Notes under the pieces: model-generated
Database searches by the model: none
What the model was told of the DNA's origin: nothing
Seen by the model: the letters and a program-made list of their open reading frames with translations, nothing else
In this document: positions 8,044 through 16,218 of the stretch, piece by piece
Position numbering within the stretch: position 1 is the stretch's first letter
Layout of the letters: the number at the start of each line of letters is the position of its first letter
Program-made: the position numbers and the translations under genes
NCBI RefSeq assembly: GCF_010233585.1
Contig: NZ_CP045997.1
Coordinates: 9,505,132 to 9,569,131, forward strand
Direction of reading: 5' to 3'
Length of the DNA: 64,000 nucleotides
DNA from: Spirosoma endbachense
Lineage (GTDB): Bacteria; Bacteroidota; Bacteroidia; Cytophagales; Spirosomataceae

Positions 8044-8144
8044 GGTAATGTGACATCGGTTTCTTTAAACCGACATAGTGGCGACGATTCGCTGTGGCGG
8101 TTTAAAGAAACCGCAAAGGTCAGGTTGAAGAACCTGACCTCACT
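8044..8144. repeat. Palindromic intergenic element, copy A
   Basis: The unit contains three hairpins: CGGTTT-CTTT-AAACCG, then GCGGTTT-AAAG-AAACCGC, which is the reverse complement of the first hairpin core, and AGGTCAGGTT-GAAG-AACCTGACCT (about 8117-8140). The first two can also pair with each other. A shorter copy follows at 8193-8274. This looks like a dispersed REP- or MITE-like element without coding capacity. Confidence 0.7.
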
Positions 8145-8192
8145 TGAATAGACTTGACCTCTCGTCAATAAACCTGGCTTCACGCACTAAAC

Positions 8193-8274
8193 GGTAATGT
8201 GGTATCGGTTTCTTAAAACCGACATAGCGAGGTTACTTAAACTGCAAAGGTCAGGTTGAAGAACCTGACCTCAC
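8193..8274. repeat. Palindromic intergenic element, copy B (shorter)
   Basis: Same start (GGTAATGTG...ATCGGTTTCTT) and same final hairpin AGGTCAGGTT-GAAG-AACCTGACCT as copy A. The middle is about 20 bases shorter and the second hairpin is degraded. The order and orientation are the same as in copy A. Confidence 0.7.
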
Positions 8275-8343
8275 TCACTACACGCATCCGGTGCCTGCTT
8301 AGCCAGTTCTTCAACTGTACGAAGTTAATCACTCACCAGTCTT

Positions 8344-8360
8344 AGTAGCGAATGGCTACT
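8344..8360. other. Small hairpin downstream of the alpha/beta hydrolase gene
   Basis: AGTAGC (8344-8349) pairs with GCTACT (8355-8360) around GAATG, 34 bases past the stop of the minus-strand hydrolase gene. There is no T-run, so it is a weak candidate for a terminator or mRNA 3' end. Confidence 0.3.
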
Positions 8361-8393
8361 CTTATGGTTCCTTTATAGGGAAATAGCTACACG

Positions 8394-9320
8394 CTAATTC
8401 TGTTTAGGAGCTGTCAGGGCCATTAACCAGGCTTTGCAGGTTTCGGGCCAGGTATTGAGTGATCCGAATTTTGCGGTGCGAAGTCCGTAGCCATGTCCAC
8501 CTTTTGGGTAAAGGTGCATTTCAACCGGAATGTTATTTTTCAGGCAGGCGAGGTAATAATTAATGCTGTTTTCAACCGGAACGGCCTTATCGTCTTCCGA
8601 GTGAACCAGAAACGTTGGTGGTGTTTGGCTGCTTACCTGTAGCTCGTTCGAATAGTAAGTAATCATCTCCGGTGAGGTATTCAACTTACCCAATAATTTA
8701 TCCCGCGAACCGACGTGCGCTTTATCACCGAAGGTTACCACCGGATACAGGAGAATAGCGAAATTCGGTTTGGATTGCTCACTGGCTTTAGGTCCCCGAT
8801 GATAGTGGGTAGCAAGCGTTGCGGCCAGATGTCCACCCGCCGAGAAGCCCATTACACCAATTTTATTGGGATCAATCCCATATTTGGCCGCATTTTGCCG
8901 AATCAGCAGCATGCCCTGCATAGCATCCAGCAACGGAACTTCCTGCTGATTGGTCATGATTTTCTCATTAGGCAGGCGGTATTTCAACACAAAAGCCGTC
9001 ACGCCCATCTCATTGAACCATTTAGCCACATCGACTCCCTCATGTCCCGACGCCAGAATCGAATAACCGCCACCGGGGCAAATCATTACGGCTGCACCTG
9101 TCTCTTTTCCTTTGGCGGGCAAATAAGCGGTAAGCGTTGGCACCGACACATTACTGATACGCATAATACCATCACTACCGGGATCTGCTTTTTCGTCAAT
9201 CTGCACGCCAGCAATGGCATTGGGTATGGCATTATCGGGCCATAATTTCAGAACTTCCTGCGAGCGGGCAGTTTGCGTAAGGAGCATAGTCAAAAGCGTC
9301 GTAACAAATAAGGCGCGCAT
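8394..9320 (-). CDS. Secreted alpha/beta hydrolase, probable carbohydrate esterase
   Basis: 308 residues from the ATG at 9320; the only upstream alternative is a TTG. It has a signal peptide (ending TARSQ). Numbering from that TTG, the fold shows an oxyanion-type loop CPGGGY (84-89), a nucleophile elbow GFSAGG with Ser163, the acid Asp247 in HSEDDKAVP and His279 in GGHGYG. This is the usual layout of the acetyl-xylan-esterase/BD-FAE-like group of alpha/beta hydrolases, which deacetylate or deferuloylate plant polysaccharides. Substrate is inferred only from family. It stands alone, followed by the palindromic intergenic elements. Confidence 0.8.
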   Translation of the reverse strand: MRALFVTTLLTMLLTQTARSQEVLKLWPDNAIPNAIAGVQIDEKADPGSDGIMRISNVSVPTLTAYLPAKGKETGAAVMICPGGGYSILASGHEGVDVAKWFNEMGVTAFVLKYRLPNEKIMTNQQEVPLLDAMQGMLLIRQNAAKYGIDPNKIGVMGFSAGGHLAATLATHYHRGPKASEQSKPNFAILLYPVVTFGDKAHVGSRDKLLGKLNTSPEMITYYSNELQVSSQTPPTFLVHSEDDKAVPVENSINYYLACLKNNIPVEMHLYPKGGHGYGLRTAKFGSLNTWPETCKAWLMALTAPKQN

Positions 9321-9362
9321 AAAAGGCAACGGGTTAACAATGAGCAGACATTCATGAGTACA

Positions 9363-9386
9363 GAAAAGCCGACCGGGTGGTCGGCT
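9363..9386 (-). terminator. Intrinsic terminator after the serine hydrolase gene
   Basis: AGCCGACC (9367-9374), loop GGGT, GGTCGGCT (9379-9386). On the minus strand the hairpin is followed by TTTT, just past the serine hydrolase stop at 9391. Confidence 0.8.
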
Positions 9387-9390
9387 CTAC

Positions 9391-10632
9391 TCATATTTCG
9401 GCTTCAGCGTCGTCGGTCACCTCCGAATTTTTGGAACCACCATGCAACACATCAATGAGTTCTTTGACCCGATAGACCGTTTTATTATACTTATTACCGA
9501 GCATGATAATGACATACTCATCTTTGGGACTAAACCAGAACATGGTATTATAGCCCTTCCACCAGCCTGAATGATAGATAAATTCAGGTTGGTTGCTGTC
9601 GTTCAACATCATTCGAAACCCATACCCATAGTTCTTCGCGCCTTTCCGTTCGAAGCTTCGGGGTATAAAAGCCTCTTTCAATGTCTTTTTCTGCAACACG
9701 CAATCACCGTTAAGCGCCCGATACCAACGGAACAAATCGCCAATTGTCGAATAGATTCCTTTATCGCCTACTACATCGTCGTAATAATCTTTGGGTATTC
9801 GCCTATTCCATTGATAACCGGCGGTCCGGTGGTAATTTAGTGAGTCGTTTTTAGTGGTAGCAACAAAGGTCTGGTGCATGCCCAGAGGCTCAAAAATTGC
9901 CGAATGAATATAGGCTTCATAGCTCTTGCCTGTCACTTTTTCGATTATGGACGCCAGAACCATGTAGTTGGTATTGCTGTAGCTAAAGCCTCTCCCCGGT
10001 ACGTTGTAGGCGTGCGGTGTTGGTTTGACCGTTGCAAACCAGTGCATAATAGTCGCATTGGTCGGGTATGGCTTCTCTTTTTTGTAGAAATTCACCTTCA
10101 TACTATCGTCGAAGGCATATTGATAATTGGGTAAGCCGCTTCGGTGGCTCAGCAACTGACGAATGGTAATGCCATGATAGGGAAATTCCGGGTAGAATTT
10201 CTGAATGGTATCCTCAAAATTAAGCTTACCGAGCTCAATTAATTTAAGGGTTCCAACGGCGGTAAAGGTTTTCGAGAGAGATGCCAACTGGAATTTAGAG
10301 TCTTCGACCAGTGTATCGCGGGCACCTCGTTCAAAATGGCCCAGTCCAAAGCAATGTTTATAGAGAACCATGCCTTTCTGAGCCACGAGCACATTCCCAT
10401 TTAACCCCTCGCGAACTTTCTGCTGAAAAATGCGCTCAATCTGCTGAGCCTTTTCATCGGCATTAATCTGCTGACGAATCGTTGTTTGCTGGTTGGATGT
10501 TAGTATTTGCTCATCGGCACAAGTGCGCAGGGCATTCGCTGACTTATCCAATTGCTTCTGTGTACTCTGGCCACAGGAAAGAATAAGGTTTAGCAGGACT
10601 AATACACTTATTGTACTCCATATTTTGTTCAT
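9391..10632 (-). CDS. Beta-lactamase-family serine hydrolase lipoprotein
   Basis: 413 residues from the ATG at 10632 (MNKIWST). A lipoprotein signal ends LILSC (Cys20). The class C beta-lactamase/PBP-like fold shows the SxxK motif as S118-L-S-K121, the YSN motif as Y218-S-N220 and HSGW near the C-terminus, replacing the KTG motif. GITIRQLLSHRSGLPNY is typical of the family. Members act as D-Ala-D-Ala peptidases or esterases; true beta-lactamase activity is less likely for this lipoprotein architecture. It is monocistronic, with a clear terminator. Confidence 0.85.
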   Translation of the reverse strand: MNKIWSTISVLVLLNLILSCGQSTQKQLDKSANALRTCADEQILTSNQQTTIRQQINADEKAQQIERIFQQKVREGLNGNVLVAQKGMVLYKHCFGLGHFERGARDTLVEDSKFQLASLSKTFTAVGTLKLIELGKLNFEDTIQKFYPEFPYHGITIRQLLSHRSGLPNYQYAFDDSMKVNFYKKEKPYPTNATIMHWFATVKPTPHAYNVPGRGFSYSNTNYMVLASIIEKVTGKSYEAYIHSAIFEPLGMHQTFVATTKNDSLNYHRTAGYQWNRRIPKDYYDDVVGDKGIYSTIGDLFRWYRALNGDCVLQKKTLKEAFIPRSFERKGAKNYGYGFRMMLNDSNQPEFIYHSGWWKGYNTMFWFSPKDEYVIIMLGNKYNKTVYRVKELIDVLHGGSKNSEVTDDAEAEI

Positions 10633-10776
10633 CCGCACCATCCTCACGCACATGTTTTACGCTTACTCTACTTATTATTTACGCACAAAAATAAAGCTAG
10701 CTACCTTATAGATAATACCCGTTCGTTCGAAATTAGCTAAAAAAAGCTGGCGATCTGAAGCGGCTGTCAATTGTTA

Positions 10777-12336
10777 TTACCAACGGTAGTTCGGCGTTTC
10801 AGGAACTGAGCGTCTCGTCGGATTTGTAACTGGTTTAGTTCGTGATGGTTGGCCACCCAGAAAACCCGTTTTCTTGAGACCCAGATAAGCGCCAACACTT
10901 CCTGGCAGTAATTTTCCGGCGTCAGCCGCAATCGATCCATTAATTACCGCACCACCCAAAATATTGATAGGTACCCCTAAAGTTAGTAAACCCGAAAACT
11001 GACGGGGAAGATTGACAAATGGTATGTCGTACGTTCCGGCATTAATACTATATGACAGCCGTGTTGTTAAATCGATTGCATTAAACAACAAAGCACTAAA
11101 CCCAACATGAAACACGCTAACCCGGTTATTGGCAATAGCGCTACTAAACGTAGATAAATCCGGATTAACTTCCGCTCTGGGCATTAAAAAGGGAGTACCT
11201 ATTGTACGCCCAAAGTAGGTCCAGCCGTCAACAAACTGGCTATGATTGAAATAATTATCACGTCCACGGCGCTCAGGGTCGTCAATGACAAACTCAGCTC
11301 CACCCTGACTACCTGTGAACAGATATTCAAATGTAAACTGACGCAGGAAAAATGCTGATCCGGTTGGCTCAGTCAGGTTCTTGATCCGTAACCCATTGAG
11401 CCCGTCCTGAATGTTTGTCCCATAAAATAACGATCCGTCATCATATGGAAATTGCCGATAGATATAGAGGTTCCAGGAATTGAAGTCAACATCGGCGGCT
11501 ATATCGAGAGAGCCTAAATGATTGCCGATGCGGTTATCTTCAAATGAAGTAAGGTTATTATCAGTAGCGAAATCATTGCCCCTCGTTCCTAAAATTACGT
11601 TCGGGTAGTATCGTAAACTCGATGGCAATTTTCCATCTACGGCAACAACAGGACCCAATACTTTAGGATCAGCATACCCACCCCAGATAACCTGGTGATT
11701 AAATCCACTGTAGAGACGAACCCGCCAGGATGGTTTACCTACTCGCAAATAGAAATATTTATGATGTAAGTAAGAATCCTTTACTAAACGGTCCGAATTT
11801 TCGAACCAGCCGTGTGCCCAGGCACCTAACACAGATATAACTCCTTTTGTGAATGGAATCGGTGTAAAGGTTGGCAGGCTAATCTGGATTTTAGGAATCG
11901 GAAGTGCATTCCCTGACCACGCATAAGCCCCAGTTGTCAGGAGTGTATCAACCAGTCCAACGATTTCTTTTCGACGACCAGCATAAAATTCAAACGCCCC
12001 TAATCGGCCTTTGATGTATGCTTCCGGGAGTAAAAACTGGCTGGTTTGCCCAGCATTAGCTACAACAGTTAAACCGTACCCCCAATCTGATTTAGGGCGA
12101 TAACCTGTGCTGTCAGTTGGCCGGTAATCGGAATGTAGATTGACATTCAGACGCAGGAATGGCGTAGTTAGAGGAACTGTACCATATTGATTGGCACGTA
12201 ACCAGAACGGCGTTTGATCAGATGAAGCCATTCCACCTACTTCAGCCGAATATTGATTAATTCGTTGTCCGTATGATGCAAAAGTACATCCAACCAGAAA
12301 ACACAGCCAACAAATACCGAAAAAGGAAATTCTCAT
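10777..12336 (-). CDS. Wzi-like capsule assembly outer-membrane protein (copy 1)
   Basis: 519 residues with a signal peptide (FASYGQ) and then an outer-membrane beta-barrel pattern of alternating strands. Family landmarks are the start YSAEVGGMASSDQTPFWLRANQYG, a central GRRKEIVGLVDT, and barrel strands with aromatic ends. The Wzi family binds and organises capsule polysaccharide at the cell surface. It follows the glycosylphosphotransferase gene by about 40 bases in the same direction, so it sits at the end of the polysaccharide operon. A clear paralog is encoded at 13944-15479. Confidence 0.82.
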   Translation of the reverse strand: MRISFFGICWLCFLVGCTFASYGQRINQYSAEVGGMASSDQTPFWLRANQYGTVPLTTPFLRLNVNLHSDYRPTDSTGYRPKSDWGYGLTVVANAGQTSQFLLPEAYIKGRLGAFEFYAGRRKEIVGLVDTLLTTGAYAWSGNALPIPKIQISLPTFTPIPFTKGVISVLGAWAHGWFENSDRLVKDSYLHHKYFYLRVGKPSWRVRLYSGFNHQVIWGGYADPKVLGPVVAVDGKLPSSLRYYPNVILGTRGNDFATDNNLTSFEDNRIGNHLGSLDIAADVDFNSWNLYIYRQFPYDDGSLFYGTNIQDGLNGLRIKNLTEPTGSAFFLRQFTFEYLFTGSQGGAEFVIDDPERRGRDNYFNHSQFVDGWTYFGRTIGTPFLMPRAEVNPDLSTFSSAIANNRVSVFHVGFSALLFNAIDLTTRLSYSINAGTYDIPFVNLPRQFSGLLTLGVPINILGGAVINGSIAADAGKLLPGSVGAYLGLKKTGFLGGQPSRTKPVTNPTRRSVPETPNYRW

Positions 12337-12378
12337 AAAGAGAGAAAAAAGATGGACTAGTGCCAGCCGCTTTAGCAG

Positions 12379-13758
12379 CTACTTACCACGGCCCTGTACC
12401 ATCACCCGAACCGTTTGGGCAATAATCCACATGTCAAACAGGAAAGACCGACGCTCAGGATAGAGTAGATCATATCGTAAACGCTGCACCATTTCTTCAA
12501 TATTAGCAGCATAGCCAAATTTGATTTGGCCAATAGACGTAATCCCTGGTTTAACTTTAAGTAATGTGCGATATTCAGGAGCTACTTCAACAATCTGGTC
12601 AATAAAGAACTGTCGCTCTGGACGTGGCCCAACTACAGACATATCCCCTTTGAGTACGTTAAAAAATTGAGGTAATTCATCCAGTCTGGTCTGACGCATA
12701 AACCATCCCCACGATGTAATACGGCCATCACGATTGCCTGCCGACAACACTGGCCCATTAGCCTCCGCGTTGATATACATGCTACGGAATTTATAGATAT
12801 GGAAGGGCTTCCCATTACGACCAATACGCTCCTGCGCATAAAGCACCGGCCCTTCTGAGGTTAGCCGGGTTATAAGCGCCATTACCAAAAAAATAGGAGC
12901 ACCAAAAAGCAGTACACCCAGCGAGAAAGCGATATCGAATCCTCGTTTAAGGGTATTAACCTGGAAATCAGCCAGCATCTGCGACGACAGATTCAGTACT
13001 GGCAGAATATCATGGTACTCAACAGAAGCACCCCTTGCCAGAAATCCTCTAAAGTCAACCAAAAGTTTTACCTGATAGTCAACTTCTTCAGCATCGTCTA
13101 CAATATCCTTTAGGCGACCATTATCAATGTAAGGCATACAACAATAGACACAGTCGATTTGATTAATACGAACATATTCAAGAAGTTGATCGTAACCACC
13201 TCTCAGCAAATTAGCGGTATCGGTTGTGGGTTCATCAAAATAGCCGTAGAAATGGAATCCCATTTCAGGATGAGCGTCATAAAAACCGCGGATTGTCGTT
13301 GCCAATTTACCGTACCCTACCACAATATATTTGCGGTTATTGTACCCTCTGGCGCGATATTCCTTTAAAAAGATCAACCCACCGATCCGAAAGGCTATTC
13401 CCAGGCTGGCAAATATTCCATAAGTAATGGCTAAATGCTCTCGTGAATAATAATACCCTTTAACAGCAACCCAATATAAGGCAATGACAGCCATATGAAC
13501 GGCCATCAGTACAAACATTTTTTTGATTAAATGGTCAGCCTTAAATAGCTGACGGGGAAAAATATAGGGCTTAAATAATAGAATTTCAGCTAACCAGATC
13601 AAATTAAAAACCCACCATAAGGTAGCATAAGGTGGTTCAAAAACGGGATCAATTGTTCCAAACTTTATTCCATACGCACCAATAAAAGCCGCATTCAGGC
13701 TCAGGAAATCAACTATTACATGGAGCGGAAAGAACAATATGGAATAACGATGCCTCAT
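12379..13758 (-). CDS. Undecaprenyl-phosphate sugar phosphotransferase (WcaJ-type initiating enzyme)
   Basis: 459 residues. Several N-terminal membrane helices (about 8-130) are followed by a CoA-binding/Rossmann-like part (YIVVGYGKLATTIRGF), another helix at about 280, and the C-terminal bacterial sugar transferase domain with GPVLYAQERIGRNG, FHIYKFRSM, TRLDELPQFFNVLKGDMSVVGPRPE. This enzyme transfers a sugar-1-phosphate to undecaprenyl phosphate at the inner membrane and so starts each repeat unit. It lies between the two Wzi-like genes in the same direction. Which sugar it uses cannot be read from the sequence; glucose is common in the family. Confidence 0.9.
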   Translation of the reverse strand: MRHRYSILFFPLHVIVDFLSLNAAFIGAYGIKFGTIDPVFEPPYATLWWVFNLIWLAEILLFKPYIFPRQLFKADHLIKKMFVLMAVHMAVIALYWVAVKGYYYSREHLAITYGIFASLGIAFRIGGLIFLKEYRARGYNNRKYIVVGYGKLATTIRGFYDAHPEMGFHFYGYFDEPTTDTANLLRGGYDQLLEYVRINQIDCVYCCMPYIDNGRLKDIVDDAEEVDYQVKLLVDFRGFLARGASVEYHDILPVLNLSSQMLADFQVNTLKRGFDIAFSLGVLLFGAPIFLVMALITRLTSEGPVLYAQERIGRNGKPFHIYKFRSMYINAEANGPVLSAGNRDGRITSWGWFMRQTRLDELPQFFNVLKGDMSVVGPRPERQFFIDQIVEVAPEYRTLLKVKPGITSIGQIKFGYAANIEEMVQRLRYDLLYPERRSFLFDMWIIAQTVRVMVQGRGK

Positions 13759-13943
13759 ATTTATTGATTTAATGTGCGGACCTGTCTACTACTTATTCAC
13801 GCTAGTAGGGCTAATATAATGCCTGAAATTGGCGTCATTTCTTAAAATTATCCTACGGTTCATCAGAATGCCTCGCAATGTAGTGATTTTTATCCTATTT
13901 GTTGACATGATCTGTTAATAGGTTTAATAAGCAGTCTATCCTT

Positions 13944-15479
13944 CTATCGGGCCTGCCAGTTTTTCTTCAGGCTAATGTATCCCCCTACTCCATTCTGATA
14001 CAATGTTCCAGCATCTGTAGCAATACTCCCGGTCAGGTCAATGCCCCCTAAAATGTCTAAAGGAGCTACTATACTTGCATATCCCGAAAACTGGTTCCGA
14101 ATAGTTTGAAAAGGATTGTCATAAGTACCTAAGTTTCGACTAAATGACAACTTCACCTGATACGCAATAGGGCTCGTCAGCAGACTTCCCTGTATTGGCA
14201 GACTTCCAGCCATCCCCACATGAAAGACATATACTCTATTATTTCTGGTGAATGTTCCATAGGGGTATTGATCTTGTGCGCCAAGAGCAGGGGCAATAAA
14301 AGGCGTGCCGATCGTATGCTGGCGATAAGCCCAGCCATCCCGATACTGTTGATGGTTAAAATAATCATCTTTCCCCCGCTTATCAGGATCATCAAGAACA
14401 AATACAGGCCCCCCTTGACTGGTTGTATTCAAAAACTCAAACAGAAAATCCCGCACAATTGCATTGGGATCATTCCGCCGTAATCGAATGCCATTCAAGC
14501 CATCTGCTATATTCAGTAAATAGAACAACGAGCCATCTTCGTATAAATTTTGTCTATACATATATAAGGTATGACGTACCAGATCGAACTCAGCGGCCAG
14601 ATCGACCGAACCAAGGTGATTACCTACCCGGTTTGTCAAATCAAAATAGGTGTATTGCTGCGTATCCGTACGGCCCGAATTAATCGTACTCACTACGTAC
14701 AGATAGTTGAGTAAACCATTTGGGAGTTTACCACCTACCGGAATTGTTCCTGGAATACCCGTAGGATCGGTTGCCTGCCCTCCCCAAACGGCCTGATGAT
14801 TAATTCCTCCATACACCCGCACAGGATCCCGCTCCCGGCCTACACGCAGATACAACGACTTTTGGTGCAGCATGGTGTTTTTAATATACCCTTGGGCATC
14901 CAGATAGCCATGTGCAAACGTACCCTGAACAGCGACCCAGCCTTTTGTAAAACCAATTGGCGTGAAAACGGGAATAGAGATTTGGATTTTAGGAACAGGC
15001 ATTGCGTTTCCTGACCAGGCATATGAACCTGTTGACAATGTCGAATCAGCCAGGCCAAATTTTTCCCGCTGCCGGCCGACATAAAGTTCGAAAATACCAC
15101 GACGTACTTTTACATAGGCCTCATGCAATAACACATTATGTTCGTAGGCTAATTGATTTTGAGTCGCATTAACAACTACATTAAGCCCATAAGCAAAATC
15201 ATACTTTGAGTCATGCCACCTTCCTGTATTATGTTGAGTGGTGTCATAACCACTATAGACACCAGCCCGAAATGTCACCAAAGGTGACCTATTGGGAACA
15301 ATACCATATTGATTCGCTCTTAACCAAAATGGAGTTTCTGTCGAGGAAGATACATAGGTTCCTATTTCAGCAGTGTAATAATTAGGTTGACGGATTGATT
15401 GAGCCTGCGCGGAAGAAGCAAAACCGGTGAGTATACCAACAAAGTAGTGTAAGAAACCTGACCTTAAACAATTATGCAT
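13944..15479 (-). CDS. Wzi-like capsule assembly outer-membrane protein (copy 2)
   Basis: 511 residues from the ATG at 15479; a GTG at 15512 would lengthen the signal. The signal peptide ends SAQAQ. It shares the copy 1 landmarks in the same order: YYTAEIGTYVSSSTETPFWL, GRQREKFGLADSTLSTGSYAW, VPKIQISIPVFTPIGFTKG and GGPVFVLDDPDKRGKDDYFNH. The two proteins are therefore paralogs, with clearly diverged DNA. About 185 bases separate it from the downstream phosphotransferase gene. A strong terminator for the preceding gene lies upstream, so it probably has its own promoter. Confidence 0.82.
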   Translation of the reverse strand: MHNCLRSGFLHYFVGILTGFASSAQAQSIRQPNYYTAEIGTYVSSSTETPFWLRANQYGIVPNRSPLVTFRAGVYSGYDTTQHNTGRWHDSKYDFAYGLNVVVNATQNQLAYEHNVLLHEAYVKVRRGIFELYVGRQREKFGLADSTLSTGSYAWSGNAMPVPKIQISIPVFTPIGFTKGWVAVQGTFAHGYLDAQGYIKNTMLHQKSLYLRVGRERDPVRVYGGINHQAVWGGQATDPTGIPGTIPVGGKLPNGLLNYLYVVSTINSGRTDTQQYTYFDLTNRVGNHLGSVDLAAEFDLVRHTLYMYRQNLYEDGSLFYLLNIADGLNGIRLRRNDPNAIVRDFLFEFLNTTSQGGPVFVLDDPDKRGKDDYFNHQQYRDGWAYRQHTIGTPFIAPALGAQDQYPYGTFTRNNRVYVFHVGMAGSLPIQGSLLTSPIAYQVKLSFSRNLGTYDNPFQTIRNQFSGYASIVAPLDILGGIDLTGSIATDAGTLYQNGVGGYISLKKNWQAR

Positions 15480-15622
15480 TGATTGTCGGGTAGAGTGAGA
15501 AAATGAACTCACAATAATAATGCCTTAAGTTCGTCTTTATTGCTAACCCTCTTACTTTTTGAGTTTGCGTGTTCAGTCTTTCTCTTCACATTCACACATT
15601 GCACTATGAAAAGGATATAGAT

Positions 15623-15669
15623 ATTCATAAAAAAGGCCCGTGCAGTAAACACGGGCCTTTTTTATGAAT
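15623..15669. terminator. Long hairpin terminator
   Basis: Perfect 20-base arms (15623-15642 and 15650-15669), G/C-rich near the loop (GGCCCGTG / CACGGGCC), with A/T ends giving T-runs on both strands. It lies 15 bases past the stop of the T9SS cargo gene on the minus strand. Confidence 0.9.
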
Positions 15670-15683
15670 GAAGTTGTTTCCTA

Positions 15684-16217
15684 TTATTTCTTTACGATAC
15701 GAGTAGTCACTTTCTGCTGATTGGCTTCAATAATGGGTATATATATGCCTGCATCCAAAGCTGAAGGCTTCCATTCCACTTGATGCTTACCAGCTGATTG
15801 GTTCTCTCCCTGTATTAACTGCCCGACTATTTTACCCTGCGCATCTATAACCCACAAGTTGACAACTCCATCAGCAGGAAGGTAATAATCAATTCTTGTA
15901 GAATGCTCAAATGGATTAGGGTATGCTTTCAATTGCAATGAAATCTCACCTTCACTAGTAACGGGCTGAATATTCGCGGTAAATGTACTTCCCGATTTGG
16001 CTTCAAAACCAGCCATCAGCGTAATAGAACGACCCGCTTTATAGTCGACAGTACTGGCCAAACCTATCGTATTTGAAGCTTCTATGGTTTCAACAGCTTG
16101 CTGAAGGTATTGACCGGCCTTCTCATAACTCAGTTGAATCCGAAGGTTTTTCGGAGGGCTCTGTGCCTGGCTATTCAATGCTAGACAGCACCCCGCTAGT
16201 ATAGTTAATAGCTTCAT
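15684..16217 (-). CDS. Secreted T9SS cargo protein with C-terminal sorting domain
   Basis: 177 residues. The signal peptide ends SQAQ. A coathanger-stack-like segment follows at about 40-85 (AVETIEASNTI, VDYKAGRSITLMAGFEAKSGSTFTANI). The C-terminal ~80 residues are a type A T9SS sorting domain, with KAYPNPFEHSTRIDYYLP at its start, NLWVIDAQGKIVGQL in the middle and TTRIVKK at the end. It would cross the outer membrane through T9SS and be attached or released. There is no catalytic domain. Only one base separates it from the stop of the preceding repeat-fibre gene, so the two form an operon and may act together. Confidence 0.85.
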   Translation of the reverse strand: MKLLTILAGCCLALNSQAQSPPKNLRIQLSYEKAGQYLQQAVETIEASNTIGLASTVDYKAGRSITLMAGFEAKSGSTFTANIQPVTSEGEISLQLKAYPNPFEHSTRIDYYLPADGVVNLWVIDAQGKIVGQLIQGENQSAGKHQVEWKPSALDAGIYIPIIEANQQKVTTRIVKK

Positions 16218-16218
16218 A

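Noticed and set aside
7800..8048. Open frame of 82 residues on the plus strand in the gap before the repeat elements
   Set aside because: No domain, no close start context, overlapping a second frame and running into the palindromic element; probably not coding.
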